Shown: piece by piece, positions 6,364-12,179 of the stretch
How positions within the stretch are numbered: the first letter of the stretch is position 1
Layout of the letters: each line of letters opens with the position of its first letter
NCBI GenBank assembly: GCA_023261465.1
Contig: JAHFOW010000082.1
Location: forward strand, 1-12,179
DNA from: Planctomycetota bacterium
Lineage (GTDB): Bacteria > Planctomycetota > Brocadiia > Brocadiales > Brocadiaceae
Length of the DNA: 12,179 nucleotides
Reading direction: 5' to 3'
Program-made: the position numbers and the translations under genes
Notes under the pieces: model-generated
What the model saw: the letters and a program-made list of their open reading frames with translations, nothing else
Database searches by the model: none
What the model was told of the DNA's origin: nothing

Positions 6364-8094
6364 ATGAGTAAAAGGTGGGTGTTTTTCCCTCCGAATAAGA
6401 CGCTGCAGTCTGAAATTGCAAGTAAACTCAAAATATCACCCTTGATGGCACAGGTGCTCATCAACCGTGGGGTTACTGATGTTGCCTCTGCTAAAAATTT
6501 CCTTCAGCCGCAACTGGCGGCGCTGGCAGATCCTTCGTTCCTTCCTGACATTGAAAAGGCGTCCATCCGGATCAACGAAGCGGTACGGAAGGGAGAAAAT
6601 ATTGTCATTTACGGGGATTACGATGTCGACGGGTTGTCTGCTACCGCCCTCATGTACCGGTGTCTGAAGCTGGTAGGGGCGCAGGTGAGTTATTATATCC
6701 CTGAACGGCTGGAGGAGGGATATGGTCTGAATGCAGATGCGATTAAAAAACTCAAAGAGGGTGGGGCTGACGTCATATTAACCGTTGACTGCGGCATCAA
6801 TGCCTGCAATGAGGCTGATATTGCCCGTATGTATGGCATAGATTTGATTATTACCGACCATCATCAGCCTGGCCAGCAGATACCAAATGCCTTTGCCGTG
6901 GTGAATCCGAAGCTCATGACGTCGTCTAATGTGTTCAAAGACCTTTCCGGGGTAGGTATTGCCTTTAAACTTGCATGGGCTATAGGGCAACATTTTTCAC
7001 CTCAGAAAAGGGTATCTCCGGAATTCAAGGATTTCTTGTTAAATGCGGTTGGATTAGTAGCGCTGGGCACCATTGCCGATGTGGTCCCGCTCGTGGGTGA
7101 AAATCGTATCCTTACCAAATACGGCCTCTCTGCATTACAACACACAGAAATTCCCGGTTTGCGGGCGATTCTCGATATTGCAGATCTTTCCGGAACAAAT
7201 CTTGATGCCTTCCATGTGGGGTTCCGCCTCGGTCCCCGGATCAATGCGCCAGGGCGCATGGGTCGGGCCGGGATCGTGGTTGAGATGTTGACTACGACAA
7301 GCAAAGAGCGGGCAGTTGAAATTGCCAACTTTCTGGAGCAGGAAAATAAAAGAAGGCAGGATATTCAGGTTGATATCATGTCGTCAGCAAGACAAAAGGT
7401 CTTGAAAGAGATAAACCTTGACGAGTCTGCCGCCCTCGTGCTGGCAGACTGTGCGTGGCATCCGGGTGTTATCGGAATTATTGCCTCGAAAATTGTAGAG
7501 GAATTTAACCGGCCTACCGTAATGATCGCTATAGCCGATGAAATAGGCCACGGGTCGGCGCGTTCCATTCCCTCCTTTCACATATTGGAGGCATTGGAAT
7601 GCTGCAGAAGCAAGCTGCTTTCGGTGGGTGGTCATGCACAGGCTGCCGGATTAAAGATACACGCCGATAATATCAATGAATTTCGTGAAATGCTCAATAG
7701 TGCAACATCGCAAAGACTGACCAGGACAGATTTACAACCCATCTTAAATATCGATTTAGAAGTTACCCTTTCTATGTTATCCGGTGCATTAGTTTCAGAG
7801 CTTGGGCGTCTGGCGCCCCATGGAGAAGGCAATTCTGCCCCAGTCTTTGCCGCCATGAATTTAAAGGTGGTTGGACAACCGCGGCGTATTGGCACAAAGG
7901 GACAGCATCTGAGTTTTTACGTCAGACAGGGAGACATTGCACTCAGGACGATTGCCTTTGGAATGGGAGATTATATTGACCGACTCCAGCAGAATGGCAG
8001 GACGTGCTCAGTCGCATTTACCCTGAAAATGAATACCTGGATGAATAACGAGAACCTGGAGTTGGAGGTTAAAGATATAAAGTTTGATGAATGA
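6364..8094 (+). CDS. recJ: Single-stranded-DNA-specific 5'-3' exonuclease RecJ
   Basis: RecJ degrades single-stranded DNA 5' to 3' in recombinational repair (RecFOR pathway), mismatch repair and base excision repair. The 576-residue length is typical. DHH-family motifs are all present: YGDYDVDGLSATAL (DxD at 85/87), LTVDCG with Asp142, ITDHHQPG with DHH at 165-167, GTIADVVPL at about 235-243 and RINAPGRMG at 292-300; then DHHA1 with HPGVIGI at 366-372 and SVGGHAQAAG at 420-429. The C-terminal region (about 455-576) fits the RecJ OB domain. No metal-binding residue appears to be lost. Start ATG 6364 has no obvious Shine-Dalgarno (ACAAAACCT precedes it), but family homology starts at once. Its TGA overlaps the start of the next gene, the two sharing four bases (8091-8094), so translation is probably coupled. 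Confidence 0.96.
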   Translation: MSKRWVFFPPNKTLQSEIASKLKISPLMAQVLINRGVTDVASAKNFLQPQLAALADPSFLPDIEKASIRINEAVRKGENIVIYGDYDVDGLSATALMYRCLKLVGAQVSYYIPERLEEGYGLNADAIKKLKEGGADVILTVDCGINACNEADIARMYGIDLIITDHHQPGQQIPNAFAVVNPKLMTSSNVFKDLSGVGIAFKLAWAIGQHFSPQKRVSPEFKDFLLNAVGLVALGTIADVVPLVGENRILTKYGLSALQHTEIPGLRAILDIADLSGTNLDAFHVGFRLGPRINAPGRMGRAGIVVEMLTTTSKERAVEIANFLEQENKRRQDIQVDIMSSARQKVLKEINLDESAALVLADCAWHPGVIGIIASKIVEEFNRPTVMIAIADEIGHGSARSIPSFHILEALECCRSKLLSVGGHAQAAGLKIHADNINEFREMLNSATSQRLTRTDLQPILNIDLEVTLSMLSGALVSELGRLAPHGEGNSAPVFAAMNLKVVGQPRRIGTKGQHLSFYVRQGDIALRTIAFGMGDYIDRLQQNGRTCSVAFTLKMNTWMNNENLELEVKDIKFDE

Positions 8095-9170
8095 TGAGCC
8101 ATATCGATATTCCGGACGGGTGGGAATGCGCTGCCGGGCACATTCAACAAGACACAAAAACATGTATCGTTGTTGGCAATATTGACAGTGGCAAAAGTAC
8201 CCTGTGTAAATATCTCATTCAGACATGGACGGCATCTGGTATAAACGTTGGATATGTGGACAGCGATCTGGGGCAATCCACGTTAGGCCCTCCGGCAACC
8301 GTATGTTTGAAGGTCTTTAAAACACCTCCTCAAACAAGCGATTTTTCGAATCCCCCATTTCTTCATTTCGTGGGAAATACCTCGCCTGAAGGCTTTTTGT
8401 TGCAAACCCTTCTCGCCTTAAAACTACTGGTAGATAAATCCCACCGGCAGGGTTCCGGTATCACCCTGATTGACACAACAGGCTTTGTAGACGGGCCTGT
8501 TGCCCGTATACTGAAATTACACAAGATAGAAATGCTCCAGCCTCAAAGGATTATCGCAGTACAAGTACGGGATGAAATAGAACACCTGCTGGCAGGATAT
8601 GAAAAAATGGGCTGGCAGGTCACACGTCTGGCAAGCTCAAAAAGGGCTATTGTCCGAACACCGGCCGACAGACAGCGCTACAGGGCTGAAAAATACCGGG
8701 CATATTTTCAGAACGCAAAGATCGTGAAGTGTTCTCTGGATAAGCTTATATTACCGTCTTGCATCCTGGGTACCGGACAAAAGATACTCCCTTCTGAATA
8801 TCCAAAAGAAGTTTTCGGACATGGCAGTGATATCCCCTATCTGGAAAAGTGCGTGAGGGAACTTCTGGTAATAGCAGAACGTATGGATACATCAGTGCCT
8901 TTATACAAATTAAGGAATTATTTTGACGTCGCATCAATCGTGCTTATTGAGAAACACGAATTGAGAAACCTGCTTGTGGGCCTGAACGACAGGGATAATA
9001 ACACATTAGGGGTGGGTACTGTTGTTGATTTAGACCCTTACGCTGGCACATTAACCTTGTTTACCCCTGTGCCGGATATTCACAAGGTATCAACCATACG
9101 TCTCGGTGCTATAAAGATTGAGCGCGGTGAGAGAGAATCGGGAAAGACAAGGGTCATTCATTACGTGTAA
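8091..9170 (+). CDS. Clp1/Nol9/Grc3-type polynucleotide 5'-hydroxyl kinase
   Basis: This family transfers the gamma phosphate of ATP or GTP to 5'-OH ends of RNA or DNA; relatives act in tRNA splicing and mRNA 3' processing (Clp1), pre-rRNA processing (Nol9/Grc3) and in archaea. Visible in the 359 residues are the P-loop VVGNIDSGKSTL (GNIDSGKS 29-36), YVDSDLGQSTLGPPA at 55-69 (the DxDxGQ motif that marks Clp1/Grc3 kinases), and IDTTGFVDGPVARILKLHKI at about 127-146 (the [D/N]TxGWxxGxG-like motif, with Phe for Trp). The remaining 200 residues are less familiar; a beta-rich tail with GVGTVVDLDPYAGTLTLFTP (about 304-323) matches the C-terminal domain seen in archaeal and bacterial members. Start is ATG 8091 or the immediately following ATG 8094; the overlap with the recJ stop implies translational coupling, with GGAGG at 8064-8068 too far for a direct site. 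Kinase fold is clear; whether RNA or DNA is the substrate is not. Confidence 0.85.
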   Translation: MMSHIDIPDGWECAAGHIQQDTKTCIVVGNIDSGKSTLCKYLIQTWTASGINVGYVDSDLGQSTLGPPATVCLKVFKTPPQTSDFSNPPFLHFVGNTSPEGFLLQTLLALKLLVDKSHRQGSGITLIDTTGFVDGPVARILKLHKIEMLQPQRIIAVQVRDEIEHLLAGYEKMGWQVTRLASSKRAIVRTPADRQRYRAEKYRAYFQNAKIVKCSLDKLILPSCILGTGQKILPSEYPKEVFGHGSDIPYLEKCVRELLVIAERMDTSVPLYKLRNYFDVASIVLIEKHELRNLLVGLNDRDNNTLGVGTVVDLDPYAGTLTLFTPVPDIHKVSTIRLGAIKIERGERESGKTRVIHYV

Positions 9171-9362
9171 CTCAAAACCCTTAGATTTAAGAGCGGTTTG
9201 TAAATGGTAACTCCTGTCGCTGTAGCATCTTTTAAAACCATACAATGATGAGAAATATGACCCGGAGATTGGCAAAGGTGAAAAGACAATAGGCTTGTTG
9301 TATCAAGAGGAAGAAAAGACATACTTTCTGTAATCCACTTACCTGAGCAAACTGCAGCATAA

Positions 9363-9495
9363 ACTAATATCACTAAGAAAGAATTTAAAGAGTTATACGG
9401 GTGGGACGATGGTAAGATATATTTCATGGATAAAAAGCGCAAAAAAATGGTGTGTAACTGACAACGAAGAATTGTATAATCAAGCATTAGAATAA
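9363..9495 (+). pseudogene. Possible decayed coding sequence of unknown family
   Basis: From 9363 a frame reads TNITKKEFKELYGWDDGKIY and then FMDKKRKKMVCN, ending at TGA 9459-9461. A second frame, entered around the seven-A run at 9442-9448, continues KKWCVTDNEELYNQALE to TAA 9493-9495. The two together look like one lysine-rich small protein split by a frameshift, with no ATG/GTG/TTG start in the first part and an in-frame TAA directly in front of it. I do not recognise the family. It may equally be chance. Confidence 0.22.
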
Positions 9496-9526
9496 GGAAC
9501 GGCCTTGTCAAAGGCAGCCTTGTTCC
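9496..9526 (+). terminator. Imperfect hairpin in the pre-era gap
   Basis: Nested arms GGAAC (9496-9500)/GTTCC (9522-9526) and GCCTT (9502-9506)/AAGGC (9511-9515) can pair around a 4-base loop with an asymmetric bulge. There is no T-tract after it, so a terminator role is uncertain. Confidence 0.2.
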
Positions 9527-9596
9527 CGACCATGATATGCGGGAGCGAGATAATAGATGCCCTTTTGGATATTTTTTTACTATAGAATGAACGTTT

Positions 9597-10496
9597 ATGC
9601 CAACAGATAAAAGAACAAGTAGGTCAGGTTATGTAGCTATTGCCGGCAAGCCGAATGTGGGGAAATCAACCCTGATTAACGACTTTATGGGTTGCAAATT
9701 ATCCATTGTCTCCCCGAAACCCCAAACGACCAGGAAAAAGATCATGGGGGTATTAACGAAGGAGAATTGCCAGATCGTCTTTTTTGATACACCGGGTATC
9801 ATGGAGCCAAAATATGAATTGCAGAAATATATGGTAAAAGAGGCCTACCATGCGATAGAAGACGCAGACGTCGTCCTCATGATGATAGAGCCTTCCGGAT
9901 TGCCCGATCAGCAGGATAGGGAGTTTTTACAAAAAATATCTCATCTGAAAACCCCTGTTATTCTGGCTATTAATAAAATAGACCTGGTTGAAAAGGATAT
10001 ACTGATACCGGTTATTGACGCATTCAGCAAACTGTTTCCGTTTGCTGAGATCGTCCCCATTTCTGCCTTAAGGCAAATGAATCTGGACTTATTGCTCACG
10101 ATTTTTGAGAAATATCTGCCCGAAGGCGATCCATTTTTTCCGGAAGATTATATGACCGATTACAATGAAAGGTTCCTTGCCTCAGAAATCATACGCGAAA
10201 AGGTCTTTGAATTTTATGGGGAGGAAATTCCATATTCGACAACAGTCGAAATTGAAGAATTCAAGGAACGGGAAAAAAACAAGGACTTCATCAAGGCCAT
10301 TATTTATGTAGAACGTTCTTCACAAAAGGGCATTATTATTGGCGAGGATGGGAAGGCAATAAAACGAGTCGGCGTTATTGCACGGGAGGAGATTGAGAAA
10401 CAAATAGGCAGAAAGGTATACCTTGAGCTGTGGGTAAAGGTTATGGAGAAATGGAGAAAAGACGCCAATAAACTAAAAAAACTCGGATATAAATAG
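9597..10496 (+). CDS. era: GTPase Era
   Basis: Era is an essential GTPase that binds the 3' end of 16S rRNA and helps mature the 30S subunit, acting at the ribosome and inner membrane face. The 299 residues match the usual length. Motifs: G1 GKPNVGKS at 17-24, G2 around Thr44/Thr45 (PQTTRKKIMG), G3 DTPG at 64-67, G4 NKID at 126-129, G5 SAL at 156-158. The C-terminal KH domain has its GxxG loop as GEDG at 249-252 inside KGIIIGEDGKAIKRVG, followed by the Era-typical ending VYLELWVKVMEKWRKD. Start ATG 9597 agrees with family length but has no visible Shine-Dalgarno, as for recJ. It has its own upstream gap and downstream a 212-base space, so it may be a single-gene unit. Confidence 0.97.
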   Translation: MPTDKRTSRSGYVAIAGKPNVGKSTLINDFMGCKLSIVSPKPQTTRKKIMGVLTKENCQIVFFDTPGIMEPKYELQKYMVKEAYHAIEDADVVLMMIEPSGLPDQQDREFLQKISHLKTPVILAINKIDLVEKDILIPVIDAFSKLFPFAEIVPISALRQMNLDLLLTIFEKYLPEGDPFFPEDYMTDYNERFLASEIIREKVFEFYGEEIPYSTTVEIEEFKEREKNKDFIKAIIYVERSSQKGIIIGEDGKAIKRVGVIAREEIEKQIGRKVYLELWVKVMEKWRKDANKLKKLGYK

Positions 10497-10595
10497 CGTC
10501 CGAACGAAAACGCAAATTAATGCTGTATTCCTATCACAACAAGATTGATTCTTTCCCCTCTGAACCTGTATTTTGCTTGCCTATCATACGGGATG

Positions 10596-10631
10596 ATTTT
10601 GATTGCCTCACTAGTATCAAAATGCTATCAA
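10596..10631 (+). promoter_or_regulatory. Candidate promoter and operator of the VapB-VapC module
   Basis: TTGCCT (10603-10608) and TATCAA (10626-10631), 17 bases apart, form a moderate sigma70 match. A perfect 8-base inverted repeat, ATTTTGAT at 10596-10603 and ATCAAAAT at 10616-10623, overlaps the -35 box and the spacer. FitA/VapB-type ribbon-helix-helix antitoxins bind such repeats to repress their own operon, so this could be the operator. Alternatively the repeat could be an era terminator, but its 12-base loop and lack of a T-tract make that less likely. Confidence 0.35.
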
Positions 10632-10694
10632 TCCAATATTATCGTTTGGATAGAAATGAAACATAACTCAAGGCTTCAGCCATGGAAACAACAT

Positions 10695-10702
10695 GGAAGG
10701 AA
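10695..10702 (+). promoter_or_regulatory. Ribosome binding site for the VapB-like antitoxin
   Basis: GGAAGGAA lies six bases before a TTG at 10709. It supports a TTG start for the antitoxin, where no in-frame ATG exists before the conserved N-terminus. Confidence 0.5.
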
Positions 10703-10708
10703 TAAAAA

Positions 10709-10939
10709 TTGTCACAATTATTAATCAGAAACCTTGAAGAAGAAACTATTGAACTATTGAAAAAACAGGCAAAACTGCATAATCGTTCATTGCAGGGTGA
10801 GGTAAAACAGATTCTGGAAGAAAATATCAAAATGTCTATAAAGGATGCGCGAATAAAAGCAAAAAAAATACGCGCAAGTTTCAGGAAAAAGATATTTTCA
10901 GACAGCGCTGACCTTATACGCGGGGACCGTAACCGTTGA
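10709..10939 (+). CDS. FitA/VapB-type ribbon-helix-helix antitoxin
   Basis: A 76-residue protein starting at TTG. The N-terminal QLLIRNLEEETIELLKKQA (3-21) and NRSLQGEVKQILEENI (25-40) fit the FitA-like ribbon-helix-helix DNA-binding fold, and the tail with FSDSADLIRGDRNR (63-76) is the typical toxin-binding end of this group, where SDSAELIREDR is common. Such antitoxins neutralise a PIN-domain VapC ribonuclease and repress the operon. Its TGA (10937-10939) overlaps the TTG start of the toxin remnant (10936-10938), the usual coupled arrangement. The antitoxin appears intact while the toxin is broken, so it is now probably an orphan. Confidence 0.8.
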   Translation: MSQLLIRNLEEETIELLKKQAKLHNRSLQGEVKQILEENIKMSIKDARIKAKKIRASFRKKIFSDSADLIRGDRNR

Positions 10940-11070
10940 ACAAATTTGTTGTAGATGCAAGTATTGCTATTAAATGGTATCTGCCTGAAAATTTCAGCGA
11001 ATATGCCGGCCGTTTGTTAAATCCGTTTTTTGAATTGCTTGTTCCGGAACTTTTGTTTTCCGAAGATTGA
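10936..11070 (+). pseudogene. VapC PIN-domain toxin, truncated after 44 codons
   Basis: From TTG 10936 the frame reads NKFVVDASIAIKWYLPENFS then EYAGRLLNPFFELLVPELLFSED before TGA at 11068-11070. This is the start of a VapC toxin: the first catalytic Asp of the PIN domain is in VVDAS, and the ELLVPELLFSE segment is family-typical, normally continuing as an SEI-G-N-x-L(W) helix. Complete members have about 130-140 residues, so two thirds, with the other acidic active-site residues, are missing. The break is just after Glu43; the following DNA does not continue the fold in any frame, suggesting a deletion rather than a point mutation. Confidence 0.75.
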
Positions 11071-11144
11071 AAGAAGCCCTTGGGCCTGTTGGAATGGTTC
11101 GTTTCGGACTAACTGATGAAAGGTGGGTACACATTAGCTTTTAA
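11067..11144 (+). pseudogene. Short gene remnant next to the VapC break
   Basis: In the +1 shifted frame relative to VapC, from TTG 11067, the DNA reads LKEALGPVGMVRF followed by GLTDERWVHISF and TAA at 11142-11144. The LGPVGMVRF core looks like a conserved protein segment and reminds me of small proteins found beside toxin-antitoxin genes, but I cannot name the family. It may be the tail of a neighbour brought in by the deletion that cut VapC. Confidence 0.25.
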
Positions 11145-11164
11145 ATCTCTAAAAAAATGGAAAT

Positions 11165-11170
11165 GGAGGG
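11165..11170 (+). promoter_or_regulatory. Ribosome binding site deciding the DUF433 start
   Basis: GGAGGG stands four bases before ATG 11175. The in-frame ATGs at 11157 and 11163 lie before or within this site, so ATG 11175 is the best start. Confidence 0.6.
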
Positions 11171-11174
11171 AAAA

Positions 11175-11405
11175 ATGGAAGGGAAAGAAATTTTGCAGAG
11201 GATTTCATCTGATCCTGATATTTGTCATGGCAAACCATGCATTAAGGGGACACGAATACCTGTTTATCTGGTAGTTTCCCTTGTTGCTGAGGGAGAAAGC
11301 ATAGAAAATATTATAAGGAACTATCCATCACTTACCACAGATGATATAAAAGCGGCAGTCCATTACGCCGCGAAGCTGTGCGAATATGAGGCGTATGCGA
11401 TATGA
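11175..11405 (+). CDS. DUF433 antitoxin (VapB45-like)
   Basis: A 76-residue DUF433 protein. The family core is evident: ISSDPDICHGKPCIKGTRIP (10-29) and VSLVAEGESIENIIRNYPSL (34-53), followed by TTDDIKAAVHYAAKLCEYE, a winged-helix-like fold. DUF433 proteins are commonly the antitoxin partner of DUF5615 PIN-like toxins. The gene overlaps the next by four bases (ATGA at 11402-11405), the standard coupling of such pairs. Starting at ATG 11157 would add six residues (MEMEGK), less likely given the GGAGGG site. It looks intact. Confidence 0.85.
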   Translation: MEGKEILQRISSDPDICHGKPCIKGTRIPVYLVVSLVAEGESIENIIRNYPSLTTDDIKAAVHYAAKLCEYEAYAI

Positions 11406-11758
11406 GCATAAAATTTCTGCTCGATGAGAATACACCATATGCACTGATTGGCTTACTGGAAAGCAGAGGTTTTACTGTTATTCATTTGAAAAAGATCGGC
11501 AAGGGTGGAATCAAAAATGGTGAAGTGTGTGAATTTGCAGAAAAAAACAAGATGTGGATTATCACACGTGATGCAGATTTTCAGAACATCAAGAAATTTA
11601 ATAACTATAATGTAGCTGGTATAATCCTGATAAAACTTACCTTAACGAAAACAGATTATTTGCTTAAATCATTACAACGGTTCCTTGATAAATATAACGA
11701 TAAATTGTCAGAAAAACGTCTTGTCATTATTGAAGATTATGTGATCAGGATTTATTAA
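11402..11758 (+). CDS. DUF5615 PIN-like toxin (VapC45-like)
   Basis: A 118-residue protein of the DUF5615 (Mut7-C-related PIN-like) family, predicted ribonucleases that act as toxins. FLLDENTPYALIGLLESRGF at 5-24 carries the first acidic cluster (Asp8, Glu9, Asn10), and WIITRDADFQNI at 52-63 carries the second (Asp57, Asp59); both are family-defining. The C-terminal RLVIIEDYVIRIY ends with the usual beta strand. Length is normal and no catalytic residue seems lost, so the toxin is likely functional and held by the upstream DUF433 antitoxin. The stop TAA (11756-11758) is followed at once by an overlapping ATG (11758). Confidence 0.85.
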   Translation: MSIKFLLDENTPYALIGLLESRGFTVIHLKKIGKGGIKNGEVCEFAEKNKMWIITRDADFQNIKKFNNYNVAGIILIKLTLTKTDYLLKSLQRFLDKYNDKLSEKRLVIIEDYVIRIY

Positions 11759-11880
11759 TGAGAATGCAGATGGAAATATCCCTGGTAAATACAGGCATTA
11801 TACGGTATTTCAACCCTTCGTTTTATTGTAACCTGGGAGATACAGGTAAATTGTCCGATATGAAGATTAAAGGGCAATAA
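11758..11880 (+). CDS. Small ORF of 40 codons, unknown
   Basis: ATG 11758 overlaps the toxin stop as TAATG and opens 40 codons ending at TAA 11878-11880, five bases before the Vsr start. The product begins MRMQMEISLVNTGIIRYFNP and has no motif I recognise, no signal peptide and no membrane span. The tight spacing on both sides suits a translated gene, but the composition is unremarkable and it may be a remnant or chance frame. Confidence 0.25.
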   Translation: MRMQMEISLVNTGIIRYFNPSFYCNLGDTGKLSDMKIKGQ

Positions 11881-11884
11881 AATT

Positions 11885-11996
11885 ATGGCAGATGTTCATA
11901 ATAAGAAAACCAGAAGTTACAATATGTCCATGATCCGGAGCAAGGACACAAAACCGGAAATCACTGTCAGAAAATTCCTTTTATTATTGAAAGAAT
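11885..11996 (+). pseudogene. vsr: Vsr-type endonuclease, broken by an insertion sequence
   Basis: From ATG 11885 the protein reads MADVHNKKTRSYNMSMIRSK followed by DTKPEITVRKFLLLLKE. The R-S-x-N-M-S-x-I-R-x-K-D-T-K-P-E-x-x-V-R-K-F-L pattern is the N-terminus of Vsr, the very short patch repair endonuclease that nicks beside T:G mismatches made by deamination of 5-methylcytosine, normally about 130-150 residues. Only 37 codons remain before the sequence becomes the end of an ISL3-like element at about 11997; the frame then runs through IS sequence to TAA 12020-12022. The catalytic residues (Asp and His further on) are lost. The last residues (LLLLKE) already fit the family poorly, so the break may be a little earlier. 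The other half, if present, lies beyond the right edge. Confidence 0.7.
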
Positions 11997-12179
11997 GGGT
12001 CTTCGTGAACTCGTGTGGGTAAAATTATATCTCCGTGAGCATACAGGTAAGGATTTTAAGGCGAAGATACTCCTCATCTCTTAAGCCATAAGCCCTTCTC
12101 TGGATCACTCTGATCTTGTTGTTCATTCCTTCGACGAATCCTAATGGCACCTTGTTTTTCAGGTTGCTGTAGGCGGCGA
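11997..12179 (-). mobile_element. End of an ISL3-family-like insertion sequence (right portion in window)
   Basis: The element appears to begin with GGGTCTTCGTGAACTC at 11997, in the style of ISL3 terminal repeats (GGxTCTTCG-type ends), 28 bases after the transposase stop in that gene's direction. It then contains the transposase 3' end and runs off the window. ISL3 elements make 8-base target duplications; the candidate left copy would be GAAAGAAT (11989-11996). The exact boundary cannot be proved without the other end. Confidence 0.6.
12025..12179 (-). CDS. ISL3-family transposase, C-terminal 51 residues (runs off the right edge)
   Basis: On the minus strand the frame reads AAYSNLKNKVPLGFVEGMNN then KIRVIQRRAYGLRDEEYLRL and KILTCMLTEI, ending at TAA (complement of 12025-12027). 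The EGMNNKIRVIQRRAYG block is the hallmark end of DDE transposases of the ISL3 family; the Glu of VEG is plausibly the third catalytic acid. The start and most of the roughly 400-residue protein are outside the window, so intactness is unknown. Confidence 0.85.
   Translation of the reverse strand, partial: AAYSNLKNKVPLGFVEGMNNKIRVIQRRAYGLRDEEYLRLKILTCMLTEI

Larger units (their letters stand above)
9171..9596. other. Gap between the kinase gene and era
   Basis: No intact gene is visible in these 426 bases. The middle (9363-9495) has two short plus-strand frames with protein-like composition that join across a run of seven A, and a hairpin follows at 9496-9526. An open frame on the minus strand (9161-9511) has no recognisable family motif or ribosome binding site. 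The immediate upstream of era has no obvious Shine-Dalgarno sequence. Confidence 0.5.

Noticed and set aside
9161..9511. Minus-strand frame of 116 codons in the gap before era
   Set aside because: No family motif, no ribosome binding site and overlap with the kinase 3' end; composition looks like chance in AT-rich DNA.
10639..10830. Minus-strand frame of 63 codons across the antitoxin
   Set aside because: It is opposite the VapB-like gene, which has a recognised fold and ribosome binding site.
1..12179. CRISPR array, tRNA or rRNA genes
   Set aside because: No regularly spaced repeats, no cloverleaf-type sequences and no rRNA signatures were seen on either strand.

Overview
The window reads as chromosomal DNA from a Gram-negative (diderm) bacterium of moderate GC, by eye in the low-to-mid 40s per cent. 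It carries an Mla-type phospholipid transporter, an outer-membrane-type lipoprotein signal and an MsbA-like lipid exporter, all of which imply an outer membrane. The mix of housekeeping genes with PIN/DUF433-DUF5615 toxin-antitoxin modules and an ISL3-like element would fit an anammox-type planctomycete (Brocadiales) or a similar environmental lineage. That placement is a guess from gene style, not a computed result.

Layout. Bases 1-812 (minus) hold the first 270 residues of MoeA (molybdenum cofactor synthesis). A divergent promoter region (813-1064) leads into a plus-strand operon, 1065-3992: a 174-residue lipoprotein, MlaE permease, MlaF ATPase and MlaD MCE-domain protein. A convergent MsbA-like ABC exporter lies on the minus strand (4170-6059). 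After a divergent, AT-rich intergenic region come recJ (6364-8094) and, overlapping it by 4 bases, a gene for a Clp1/Nol9/Grc3-type polynucleotide 5'-hydroxyl kinase (8091-9170). A 426-base stretch with possible decayed coding sequence separates these from era (9597-10496).

From about 10.6 kb onward the DNA is accessory and partly decayed. It holds a FitA/VapB-like antitoxin with a truncated VapC toxin, an apparently intact DUF433/DUF5615 antitoxin-toxin pair, a 40-codon ORF of unknown nature, the first 37 codons of a Vsr-type endonuclease, and the end of an ISL3-like insertion sequence that appears to have broken it.

How the genes work together. The lipoprotein-MlaEFD operon and the MsbA-like exporter form an envelope-lipid neighbourhood. 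The recJ-kinase pair is the most interesting unit: a 5'-to-3' single-strand exonuclease translationally coupled to an enzyme family that phosphorylates 5'-OH ends suggests linked end repair and degradation of nucleic acid. The right end looks like a toxin-antitoxin/restriction-repair scrapyard shaped by deletion and IS insertion.
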